DNA of 34,880 nt from S012-109 sp964425105. Its GTDB lineage: Bacteria; Pseudomonadota; Gammaproteobacteria; SZUA-140. Numbering within the stretch: position 1 is the stretch's first letter; each line of letters opens with the position of its first letter. Below, in pieces: positions 1 through 6,147 of this stretch. A program made the translations under genes and the position numbers. The notes beneath the pieces are model-generated. The model searched no databases. It was not told the origin of the DNA and saw only the letters and a list, made by a program, of their open reading frames with translations. The stretch spans positions 1 through 34,880 of the forward strand of contig CAYRLE010000021.1 of assembly GCA_964425105.1 (NCBI GenBank), read 5' to 3'.

Positions 1-457
1 TGGCCTTGAGCCCGGTCTGCAGCGGCTGGCTCACCGACTGGCGGGCAATCACGCCCGGCGCCACCTTTTCGATGGGGGAACTGCCGCTGGCCTCGATGGG
101 GCCCTTGCCGTCGATGGCCCGGCCCAGGGAATCCACCACCCGGCCCATGAGGTTCTCGCCCACCGGCACTTCGAGAATCTTGCCGGTGCACTTGACGGTG
201 TCGCCCTCGGTGATGTGCTCGTAGGCGCCCAACACCACCGCGCCCACCGAGTCACGTTCCAAGTTGAGCGCCATGCCGTAGGTGTTGCCGGGAAATTCGA
301 TCATTTCACCCTGCATCACCTCGGCCAGGCCGTGGATACGCACGATACCGTCGGTCACGCTGACCACGGTACCTTCGGTGCGTGCCTCAGTGACCGCTTC
401 AAACCCTTCGATTCGCTGTCTAATCAGCTCACTGATTTCTGCCGCATTTAACTGCAT
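1..457 (-). CDS. atpA: F1 ATP synthase subunit alpha (N-terminal part, cut by window edge)
   Basis: This is the non-identical nucleotide-binding subunit of the F1 head of ATP synthase, on the cytoplasmic side of the inner membrane. The frame reads from an ATG at 455-457 (MQLNAAEISELIRQRIEGF) to the window edge without a stop. That gives about 152 residues: the N-terminal helix, the beta-barrel (GTVVSVTDGIVRIHGL, MIEFPGNTYGMALNLE) and the start of the nucleotide-binding domain (GRVVDSLGRAIDGKGP). The Walker A loop lies beyond the edge. A GAGGGG ribosome-binding site sits about 8 bases upstream of the ATG. It is the last visible gene of a leftward atp operon, directly after atpH. Identification is secure; full length cannot be judged. 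Confidence 0.97.
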   Translation of the reverse strand, partial: MQLNAAEISELIRQRIEGFEAVTEARTEGTVVSVTDGIVRIHGLAEVMQGEMIEFPGNTYGMALNLERDSVGAVVLGAYEHITEGDTVKCTGKILEVPVGENLMGRVVDSLGRAIDGKGPIEASGSSPIEKVAPGVIARQSVSQPLQTGLKA

Positions 458-481
458 TTGCCTTTCCCCTCAATCAATAAT

Positions 482-1018
482 CTATTGGGACAGGGTCTGT
501 GACAACCTGTCCAGATGTCCTGTAACTGAGCCGTCGATCACCATGTCGCCGGCGCGGATGATGGCCCCCCCGATCAGCGACTCATCGATCTTGCTCTCGA
601 TGCTCACCTCCCGCCCCAGACGCCGCTTGAGCGCCTCGGCGATGGCGGCCTGCTGCTCATCGCTGACGGGGAATGCCGAGATCACCTCTGCCTGCACCAC
701 CTTCTCCGCCTCGGCACGGTAGCTCTCATAGAGGGCTGCGATCTCCGCCAGGATGTCCAGGCGCCGGTTTTCGATCAACAGATCGATCAGTGCCGCGCCG
801 GCCTGGTCCAAGCGCTCGCCGCCGATATCCAGAAAGATGCCCCGCAACTGCTCGTCGCTGACCTTGGGATTGTTGATGAGGGTCTGCATCTGGGCATCCG
901 CGGCAATAGTCGCCAGCAGCGCCAGAACCCCGGACCATTTGGCCAGGTCCTGCTGTTTCTGCGCCAGGCCGAAGATGGCCTGGGCATAGGGGCGTGCGAT
1001 GGTACGTTTTTCTGCCAT
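482..1018 (-). CDS. atpH: F1 ATP synthase subunit delta
   Basis: Delta subunit (OSCP homologue), the part of the peripheral stalk that fixes the F1 head to subunit b. The 178-residue product matches the family's usual length of about 177. It opens with the typical TIARPYAQAIFGLA motif, and the C-terminal part carries the conserved segment GGAIIRAGDMVIDGSV (residues about 150-165), a family signature. Start at 1018 is preceded by AGGTGA at a permissive distance. It lies 13 bases downstream of atpF and 24 bases upstream of atpA, consistent with one transcript. No signal peptide or membrane segment is present, as expected for a soluble stalk subunit. Confidence 0.97.
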   Translation of the reverse strand: MAEKRTIARPYAQAIFGLAQKQQDLAKWSGVLALLATIAADAQMQTLINNPKVSDEQLRGIFLDIGGERLDQAGAALIDLLIENRRLDILAEIAALYESYRAEAEKVVQAEVISAFPVSDEQQAAIAEALKRRLGREVSIESKIDESLIGGAIIRAGDMVIDGSVTGHLDRLSQTLSQ

Positions 1019-1031
1019 TTCCCGCTGTCAC

Positions 1032-1502
1032 CTATATCTGTGAAACCAGATCCTGCAACAGATCCGCATGGGCCTTCTCGTCAATCTCGCGCTTGAGGAT
1101 GCGTTGTGCACCGGCAATGGCAATGGCCGCCACCTGGGCGCGCAGCTGTTCCTTGGCGCGGTTGACCTCCTGATCGATCTCGGCGCGGGCCGCGGCGATC
1201 AGGCGTTCGCCCTCGCCGCGGGCATCGGTCTTGGCCTCCTCGACGATCTCGGTGGCGCGCTTTTCCGACTGGGCGATGATCTCTGCCGCCTGGGTTTTCG
1301 CCTCATGAAGCAGTTCCTTGGCGCGCTTCTCGGAAAGTTCGAGTTCGTGTTTGCCCTTCTCAGCGGAAGCCAGGCCATCGGCAATGCGCTTCTGACGCTC
1401 GGCCAACAGGTTGTTCAGGGGCCCCCAGAGCACCTTGTTGACAAACCAGATCAGCAGAACGAACGCAGCCATCTGTCCGATCAGGGTCACGGTAATGTTC
1501 AT
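1032..1502 (-). CDS. atpF: F0 ATP synthase subunit b
   Basis: Peripheral-stalk subunit b, a membrane-anchored dimer that links subunit a to delta. The 156-residue length equals that of E. coli b. One N-terminal membrane segment (about residues 5-25, MAAFVLLIWFVNKVLWGPL) is followed by a long charged, alanine-rich helix typical of the right-handed coiled coil (about 30-140, rich in A, E, K, R). The GAGAGG ribosome-binding site lies about 9 bases upstream of the ATG at 1502. The 58-base gap to atpE contains a stable hairpin, annotated separately. Only one b-type gene is present, so this is the homodimeric b form, not the b/b-prime form of phototrophs. Confidence 0.97.
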   Translation of the reverse strand: MNITVTLIGQMAAFVLLIWFVNKVLWGPLNNLLAERQKRIADGLASAEKGKHELELSEKRAKELLHEAKTQAAEIIAQSEKRATEIVEEAKTDARGEGERLIAAARAEIDQEVNRAKEQLRAQVAAIAIAGAQRILKREIDEKAHADLLQDLVSQI

Positions 1503-1548
1503 GTGCGTCTACCTCTCAATATTTCTCAGACGTGAGCAACTTAAGGAT

Positions 1549-1569
1549 GCTCTCTTATTATTAGAGAGC
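1549..1569 (-). other. Intercistronic hairpin overlapping the atpE stop codon
   Basis: A perfect 7-bp stem (GCTCTCT at 1549-1555 with AGAGAGC at 1563-1569) closes a 7-base AT loop. The atpE stop codon (1561-1563) lies at the loop/stem border. No T-tract follows on the transcribed strand, so a full terminator is unlikely. An mRNA 3'-end stabiliser or weak attenuator after the c-subunit gene fits better, since c is made in excess over b. That role is inferred. Confidence 0.5.
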
Positions 1570-1848
1570 TCCCAATGCGCTGCTCAGGGCGCCCACGAAG
1601 GGGTTGGCGAACAGGAACCACATGGCGAAGGCCAGGATGATGAAGGGAAAGGACTCCATCAGACCAGCAAAGATGAACATATTGGTCATCAGGGCAGGAC
1701 GCATTTCGGGCTGGCGGGCGATACCCTCCAGGGTCTTGGCACAGATCAGGCCCCAACCGATGGCGGAACCCAGGCCGGCGGCGGCCAGAATCACCCCCAC
1801 GCCAACTGCGGTGTAGGCATAAATTTGTGCAATCATTTCCGGTGTCAT
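1561..1848 (-). CDS. atpE: F0 ATP synthase subunit c (rotor ring)
   Basis: Subunit c forms the membrane rotor ring that carries ions. The product has 95 residues, somewhat longer than E. coli c (79), with two membrane helices (about 10-32 and 54-85) joined by the polar loop ARQPE (residues 44-48). The ion-binding carboxylate is Glu65 in GLMESFPF. Aligned to sodium-type rings, the position of the Na+ ligand Gln32 is Trp32, and residue 67 is Phe instead of Thr, so a proton-type site is inferred although Ser66 is present. A strong GAGGAGA ribosome-binding site lies about 8 bases upstream of the ATG, as expected for a high-copy subunit. Hairpins flank the gene on both sides. Confidence 0.97.
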   Translation of the reverse strand: MTPEMIAQIYAYTAVGVGVILAAAGLGSAIGWGLICAKTLEGIARQPEMRPALMTNMFIFAGLMESFPFIILAFAMWFLFANPFVGALSSALGAL

Positions 1849-1868
1849 TGCTTCTATCTCCTCTTTAC

Positions 1869-1888
1869 TTATCGAACAACGTTGATAA
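1869..1888 (-). other. Hairpin in the atpB-atpE spacer
   Basis: TTATC (1869-1873), a bulged G, and AAC (1875-1877) pair with GTTGATAA (1881-1888) across a 3-base loop, giving 8 pairs. It sits just upstream of the strong atpE ribosome-binding site in the 71-base spacer. A role in processing or translation of the c-subunit message is a guess. Confidence 0.35.
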
Positions 1889-1919
1889 TCAATTCAAAAA
1901 ACCCGCTTCACGCTAGCGC

Positions 1920-2765
1920 CTAATGCTCGCTGACGTGGGCCATGCCCAGATAGACGATGGTCAGCACCATGAAGATGAAGGCCTGCAAGGTGATGATCAG
2001 CAGGTGGAAAATCAGCCAGCCCAGGTCCAGCGCCACCTGCAGGGGCAGCCAGAACAGGGCGCCGAAACCCACCGCCAGGGTGCCGCCGATCAGGGCGATC
2101 AACAGGAACACCAACTCACCGGCAAACAGGTTGCCGAACAGTCGCAGGCCCAGGCTGAGGGGCTTGGCCAACTCCTCGATGAGGCTCATGACGATGTTCA
2201 CCGGCACCAGGAACTTCCCGAAGGGGTGAAACAGGAACATCTTCAGGTAACCCAGAGCGCCCTTCACCTTGATGTTGTAATAGACGATGAGGATGAACAC
2301 CGTCAGGGACATGGCGAAGGTGGTGCTGAGATCGGTGGTGGGCACCGCCTTCAGGTACTGGATACCGAAGAAGCTGGCGATCAGCGGCAGCAGATCCACC
2401 GGGATGAGATCCATGAAATTCATCAGCCAGACCCAGACGAAGATAGTCAGGGCCATGGGGGCGATGAGGGGGTTGTGACCAGGGAAGGTGTCCTTCACCT
2501 GGGTGGTGACGAAATCGATAATGGATTCGACGAAATTCTGGAAGCCGCCCGGCGTACCGGTGGTGAGGCGCTTGCTGAGGCGCCAGGAAACGATGACGAT
2601 CAGAGCGCCGATGGCAATACTGAAAAACATGGTGTCCAGGTGCCAGGCCCAGAAGCCGGCGTCCTTATGGGTGACAGGATCGCAGGCGCCACCACAGAGG
2701 TTGGTCAAATGGTGCTGGATATACTCGACGGTGCCCCCGCCAGATGAATGTTCTTGTGCGCTCAA
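1920..2765 (-). CDS. atpB: F0 ATP synthase subunit a
   Basis: Subunit a is the stator half-channel protein that passes protons to the c ring. The 281-residue length is close to E. coli a (271). The essential arginine is Arg208 in SLGLRLFGNLFAGEL, which matches E. coli Arg210. The N-terminus is periplasmic-like and charged (CGGACDP, residues 24-30). Membrane segments follow at about 45-62, 100-122, 150-165, 205-235 and 245-275. The segment NFMDLIPVDLLP (about 116-127) is also family-typical. It sits 22 bases downstream of atpI and 71 bases upstream of atpE, the canonical order. Confidence 0.98.
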   Translation of the reverse strand: MSAQEHSSGGGTVEYIQHHLTNLCGGACDPVTHKDAGFWAWHLDTMFFSIAIGALIVIVSWRLSKRLTTGTPGGFQNFVESIIDFVTTQVKDTFPGHNPLIAPMALTIFVWVWLMNFMDLIPVDLLPLIASFFGIQYLKAVPTTDLSTTFAMSLTVFILIVYYNIKVKGALGYLKMFLFHPFGKFLVPVNIVMSLIEELAKPLSLGLRLFGNLFAGELVFLLIALIGGTLAVGFGALFWLPLQVALDLGWLIFHLLIITLQAFIFMVLTIVYLGMAHVSEH

Positions 2766-2787
2766 GCCTGTTATCTCCCCATTCTGA

Positions 2788-3183
2788 TCAGGTCTGCTGT
2801 TGCTTCATTCTTTTTGCGCTGAAGATGAATGCCAGCTGCACGGCGATGAATCCCATCACCGTGGCGAGCGGCGCCAGCTTCAAAACAGCTAGACCAATCC
2901 CGAAACATGCGAGCACCAGGACAAAACGAACCGCGGCCCCCGCATAAAGTATCGCTTCACTCTTCTTCTTTTCGCCCTCTTCCACCGCCGAGCCGGCTCT
3001 GATCACGCCGCGGCTCAGCAGGATTGCGGACAGCACGCTGGTCAGCCCGCCATAAGCGGCGGACAACGCCTCCCACGGGCCACTGCCAACGAAGAAACCC
3101 GCTGCGACAAGGACGCTGATCAGCAGTTGCAGACCAATGACCCGGCGGGTTTCAAGGACCAGCTCCTGAGCATGGGAATTCAA
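2788..3183 (-). CDS. atpI: ATP synthase protein I
   Basis: AtpI is a small membrane protein encoded at the head of many atp operons; in other bacteria it helps assemble the c ring. The 131-residue product has four hydrophobic segments (about 14-34, 40-58, 78-96 and 100-120), as expected for the family. The tail is basic (SAKRMKQQQT). The family diverges fast in sequence, so the assignment rests on length, topology and position between atpZ and atpB. It starts 2 bases after the upstream atpZ stop, so translation is probably coupled. Confidence 0.9.
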   Translation of the reverse strand: MNSHAQELVLETRRVIGLQLLISVLVAAGFFVGSGPWEALSAAYGGLTSVLSAILLSRGVIRAGSAVEEGEKKKSEAILYAGAAVRFVLVLACFGIGLAVLKLAPLATVMGFIAVQLAFIFSAKRMKQQQT

Positions 3184-3185
3184 GA

Positions 3186-3392
3186 TCAGTTCCTGCTCAA
3201 CAGCCTGTACACCTTGAGAAAGCCTCCCACAAAGCCAAGGCCGCCGAATACTAGCATAAACAGCGGCCGGCTATCCAGCCAAATGTCTACGCCATAACCG
3301 AGAAGGAAACCGGCGACGACCATCGATGTCAGCATGGAACCCACCCCGACGAGTACCAGTCCGGTTCCCGCTGGCTTGTCCTCCTGCATCAT
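3186..3392 (-). CDS. atpZ: AtpZ/AtpR-type small membrane protein, first gene of the atp operon
   Basis: A 68-residue protein (MMQEDKPAGTGLVLVGVGS...) with two membrane segments (about residues 10-32 and 41-60). It ends in FGGLGFVGGFLKVYRLLSRN, the pattern of the AtpZ/AtpI-related family (F0F1-ATPase subunit, putative Mg/Ca transporter). The frame is open back to a possible start at 3446. I chose the ATG at 3390-3392 because AGGGG lies 5 bases upstream, and because an upstream start would place the promoter-like sequence at 3417-3446 inside the gene. A second ATG follows directly (3387-3389). AtpZ is proposed to act with AtpI in divalent-ion supply or c-ring assembly; this sequence cannot confirm which. 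Confidence 0.85.
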   Translation of the reverse strand: MMQEDKPAGTGLVLVGVGSMLTSMVVAGFLLGYGVDIWLDSRPLFMLVFGGLGFVGGFLKVYRLLSRN

Positions 3393-3416
3393 CAAGGCCC
3401 CTAAAACTGGCGCGTG

Positions 3417-3446
3417 AGTATAACGCGGCCCACGGCCCGGCCGCAA
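3417..3446 (-). promoter_or_regulatory. Putative sigma-70 promoter of the atp operon
   Basis: On the minus strand TTGCGG (3441-3446) and TATACT (3417-3422, 5 of 6 consensus) are separated by 18 bases. The predicted start, near 3410, would give a leader of about 18 bases containing the AGGGG site of atpZ. It lies downstream of the inverted heptad element that separates parB from the atp genes, so the atp operon probably has its own promoter. Confidence 0.45.
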
Positions 3447-3460
3447 GGATGAATTCGTAA

Positions 3461-3528
3461 GGGGCGAGGTGTCAGGGATGAGGAGAAACGGCGTACTGCC
3501 TCTCGCCTCACCCCTGACACCTCACCCC
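3461..3528. repeat. Inverted heptad-repeat element A (GTGAGGN type)
   Basis: The left arm (3461-3486) and the right arm (3501-3528) are inverted copies, nearly matching over about 26 bases with a loop of about 14. Read on the minus strand, the right arm is built of 7-base units GGGGTGA, GGTGTCA, GGGGTGA, GGCGAGA. It fills the spacer between the parB stop and the atp promoter. It could act as a bidirectional terminator, but there is no clear T-tract. It is one of seven related sites in the window. Confidence 0.8.
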
Positions 3529-3537
3529 TCACCAAAA

Positions 3538-4407
3538 TCATTTGATATGCTCCAGAATCCCCTCCAGTTCCTCCAGGCTGCTGTACTGAATCACCAGCCG
3601 CCCCTTGCCGCTGGCACTGTGCTGAAATCTGACGCTGGCCCCCAGGCGCTGCGCCAGATCCTCCTGGAGGCGGCGAATGTCGGGGTCGACGGCGGCGCGC
3701 GTGGCTGCGGGCTTGCGTGCGCCCTGCTGCAGGCGCCGCACCAGCTGTTCCGTCTCGCGCACCGACAGGCCCTTGGCGACCGCCTGGCGGGCGGCCTCGC
3801 TCTGCTGCCCCCCCTGCAGACCCAGCAGGGCGCGGGCATGGCCCATCTCCAGTTCGCCCCTTTCCAGCAGGGCCTTGACGTCCTCGCTGAGGTCGAACAA
3901 CCGCAGCAGGTTGGTCACCGCAGTGCGTGAACGCCCCACGGCCTCCGCCGCCATCTGGTGGGTGAGTTCGAACTCGCTGATGAGTCGCTGCAGGGCCAGG
4001 GCCTCCTCCATGGGGTTGAGATTCTCGCGCTGGATATTCTCGATCAGCGCCATGGCCATGGCGGCCTGATCCGCCACCTTGCGGATCACTGCCGGCACCT
4101 CGTGGAGCCCCGCCAGCTGGGCGGCACGCCAGCGCCGTTCCCCGGCGATGATCTCGTACTGATCCTGGCCGATGGGGCGCACCACGATGGGCTGCACCAC
4201 ACCCTGGGCGCGGATGGAGTCCGCCAGTTCTTCCAGGCTCTCGGCATGCATATTGGTGCGGGGCTGATACTTGCCGCGGCGGATCACGTCCACCGGCAGG
4301 TGGCGCAACTCACCTTCAGCGGCAGCGCCGCTCTCACGGCCCGCCGCCGCACCGCTGCCCAGCAGGGCGTCCAGTCCCCGCCCCAAGCCCCGTTTCTTTG
4401 TTGCCAT
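3538..4407 (-). CDS. parB: Chromosome-partitioning protein ParB (Noc/Spo0J family CTPase)
   Basis: ParB is a CTP-dependent DNA clamp that loads at parS and segregates the origin with ParA. The 289-residue product has the usual chromosomal N-terminus (KKRGLGRGLDALLG) and the ParB/Srx CTPase fold with YQPR (47-50) and GERRWRA (89-95). The helix-turn-helix follows (about 147-170, MAAEAVGRSRTAVTNLLRL), and a C-terminal dimerisation domain ends in SSLEELEGILEHIK. All catalytic signatures are intact. It follows parA by 60 bases, a gap that holds a 9-base tandem repeat. I found no consensus parS (TGTTTCACGTGAAACA) in the window, so its loading site lies elsewhere or is divergent. Confidence 0.98.
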   Translation of the reverse strand: MATKKRGLGRGLDALLGSGAAAGRESGAAAEGELRHLPVDVIRRGKYQPRTNMHAESLEELADSIRAQGVVQPIVVRPIGQDQYEIIAGERRWRAAQLAGLHEVPAVIRKVADQAAMAMALIENIQRENLNPMEEALALQRLISEFELTHQMAAEAVGRSRTAVTNLLRLFDLSEDVKALLERGELEMGHARALLGLQGGQQSEAARQAVAKGLSVRETEQLVRRLQQGARKPAATRAAVDPDIRRLQEDLAQRLGASVRFQHSASGKGRLVIQYSSLEELEGILEHIK

Positions 4408-4422
4408 TTCTGATTACTCTTT

Positions 4423-4440
4423 GAATATATTGAATATATT
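4423..4440. repeat. 9-base tandem repeat in the parA-parB spacer
   Basis: GAATATATT occurs twice in tandem (4423-4431 and 4432-4440), and each copy contains the palindrome AATATATT. It lies just upstream of parB on the coding strand, in an AT-rich island within GC-rich sequence. It could be a promoter region or an operator for autoregulation; the sequence alone does not say. Confidence 0.5.
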
Positions 4441-4467
4441 GTGAAATAAGACCAGTAGCGGAACTCC

Positions 4468-5259
4468 TCAACCCACCTCAAGCGGCTCCTGCAGGCGCGC
4501 CTCACGACGCAGCATCTCGCCCGCCAGGGCCAGATAGGCGCGCGCGCCCTGGGACTGGCGGTCATAGAGCATCGCCGGCAGGCCGTGGCTGGGGGCCTCG
4601 GCAAGGCGCACGTTGCGAGGCACGATGGTGTTGTAGACCCGGTCGCCGAAATGGCTGAGCAGCTGGGCCGACACCTCGTTGGCCAGCTTGTTGCGCGAGT
4701 CGAACATGGTGCGCAGCAGGCCTTCCACCTGCAACTGGAAATTGAGAGTGGTGCGGATCTTCTCGATGGTGTCCAGCAGGGCGCTGAGGCCCTCCAGGGC
4801 GTAGTATTCGCACTGCATGGGTATGATCACCCCCTGGGCCGCCACCAGAGCGTTGACTGTCAGCATGTTCAGGGAGGGGGGGCAGTCGATGAAGATGTAG
4901 TCGTACTGATCCTGCACCGGCTCCAGGGCCTGCTGCAGGCGGCGCTCACTCTGGGGCATGGCCATCAGCTCCACCTCCGCCGCGGTCAGGTCGGCGTTGG
5001 CGGGCAGCAGGCGGTAGCCCGCCTCCACGGCATCCACCGTGGCCTCGCCGAGCGCGCACTCGCCCAGCAGCACCTCGCAGCCGGAGATTTCCACGTCGTT
5101 CTTGTCCACGCCGCTGCCCATGGTGGCATTGCCCTGGGGATCGAGGTCGATGAGCAGCACCCGCCGTTTGGTGGCCGCCAGGGATGCCGAGAGATTGACG
5201 CTGGTGGTGGTCTTGCCCACCCCGCCCTTCTGATTGGCCACTGCGATGATTCTGCCCAT
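4468..5259 (-). CDS. parA: Chromosome-partitioning ATPase ParA (Soj family)
   Basis: ParA is a deviant-Walker ATPase that binds the nucleoid and moves ParB-parS complexes. The 263-residue length is typical of chromosomal Soj proteins without an N-terminal HTH. It begins MGRIIAVANQKGGVGKTTTS, with the signature lysine Lys11 and P-loop Lys16. Walker A-prime/B segments are visible at LLIDLDPQGNATMGSG (about 35-50) and YIFIDCPPSLNMLTVNAL (about 119-136). The start codon lies 9 bases after the rsmG stop and the parB gene follows, giving the standard rsmG-parA-parB order near bacterial origins. No defect is visible. Confidence 0.98.
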   Translation of the reverse strand: MGRIIAVANQKGGVGKTTTSVNLSASLAATKRRVLLIDLDPQGNATMGSGVDKNDVEISGCEVLLGECALGEATVDAVEAGYRLLPANADLTAAEVELMAMPQSERRLQQALEPVQDQYDYIFIDCPPSLNMLTVNALVAAQGVIIPMQCEYYALEGLSALLDTIEKIRTTLNFQLQVEGLLRTMFDSRNKLANEVSAQLLSHFGDRVYNTIVPRNVRLAEAPSHGLPAMLYDRQSQGARAYLALAGEMLRREARLQEPLEVG

Positions 5260-5268
5260 ACCCTTTGT

Positions 5269-5943
5269 TCAAATGCCTTCGTTGTATTGCTGTTGATCAT
5301 TGCTGCCGGCCACCTCGATCTCCACCACGCAGCGCGCCGCCTCCAGCCCCGGCACCGCCAGGGGATGGATGGCCACGATGCGGTGGATGTCCGCCACGGT
5401 TTCCCGCGCCGCCAGGGGGCCTTTCATGGCCAGCAGGCGGCCGCCCGGCCGGCACAGACGGGCCGCCGCCTTGACGAAATCGTCCAGGGAAGCGAAGGCC
5501 CGGGAAATTACAGTATCAAATAATTGCCCGGGATGGTAATCCTCCACCCGGGCGTGCACCACCTGGGCATTGGTCAGGGCCAGTTCGGCCAGGGCCTGAG
5601 TGAGAAAGCGGGTCTTCTTGGCATTGCTGTCCAGCAGCACCACCTGCGCCTGGGGCAGGGCCAGGGCCAGGGGGATACCCGGCAGGCCGGCGCCCGCGCC
5701 CACATCGAGGATACGCGGGCCACGCACATAGGGTAACACCGCCAGACTGTCCAGCAGATGGCGAATCACCATCTCCACGGGATCGCGCACGGCGCTGAGA
5801 TTGTAGACCCGGTTCCATTTGGCCAGCAAATCCAGATAGGCCATGAGCCGCGCCTGGACCGCGGGCGGGATCTCCAGACCCAGGCGCGCCAGGCCGCGGC
5901 GCAGGACCTCGGCGGGGGCGACAGTATCGTTGGCAGCGCTCAT
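5269..5943 (-). CDS. rsmG: 16S rRNA (guanine-527 N7)-methyltransferase RsmG
   Basis: RsmG (GidB) methylates G527 of 16S rRNA in the 30S subunit using S-adenosylmethionine; loss gives low-level streptomycin resistance in other bacteria. The product has 224 residues, slightly longer than E. coli RsmG (207). KWNRVYNLSAVRDP (about 42-55) and the SAM-binding loop ILDVGAGAGLPGIPLAL (78-94) are both signatures. VVLLDSNAKKTRFL (101-114) follows as motif II. In most gammaproteobacteria mnmG precedes it. Here only about 100 bases and an assembly gap lie upstream, so that neighbour is missing or in unassembled sequence. Confidence 0.97.
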   Translation of the reverse strand: MSAANDTVAPAEVLRRGLARLGLEIPPAVQARLMAYLDLLAKWNRVYNLSAVRDPVEMVIRHLLDSLAVLPYVRGPRILDVGAGAGLPGIPLALALPQAQVVLLDSNAKKTRFLTQALAELALTNAQVVHARVEDYHPGQLFDTVISRAFASLDDFVKAAARLCRPGGRLLAMKGPLAARETVADIHRIVAIHPLAVPGLEAARCVVEIEVAGSNDQQQYNEGI

Positions 5944-5985
5944 GGGCGCTACTTTACTACAGTCGGGGGACTTTTGGGGTTAGCA

Positions 5986-6147
5986 GGTGATGGGTGATGG
6001 GTGATGCGTCATGAAGAGGCGCAGCCGCGTCATCACTCATNNNNNNNNNNNNNNNNNNNNNNNNNNNNNNNNNNNNNNNNNNNNNNNNNNNNNNNNNNNN
6101 NNNNNNNNNNNNNNNNNNNNNNNNNNNNNNNNNNNNNNNNCATCACC
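5986..6147. repeat. Inverted heptad-repeat element B (GTGATGN type), interrupted by the assembly gap
   Basis: Three tandem GGTGATG units (5986-6006) are followed by CGTCATG, then by the complementary-sense CGTCATCACTCAT (6028-6040) at the left border of the Ns. CATCACC (6141-6147) resumes at the right border. The visible ends suggest a longer inverted structure whose centre or far arm was not assembled. The element lies between rsmG and glgP, both read leftward. Confidence 0.6.
6041..6140. other. Assembly gap of exactly 100 Ns
   Basis: A run of 100 undetermined bases, the usual placeholder for a gap of unknown size. Both borders lie in heptad-repeat sequence, so the gap was probably caused by the repeat. 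It removes the 3' end of glgP and any sequence between it and rsmG. Confidence 0.98.

Noticed and set aside
3393..5943. A parS site near parAB
   Set aside because: No TGTTTCACGTGAAACA or close variant was found by eye; absence in this window is not absence in the genome.
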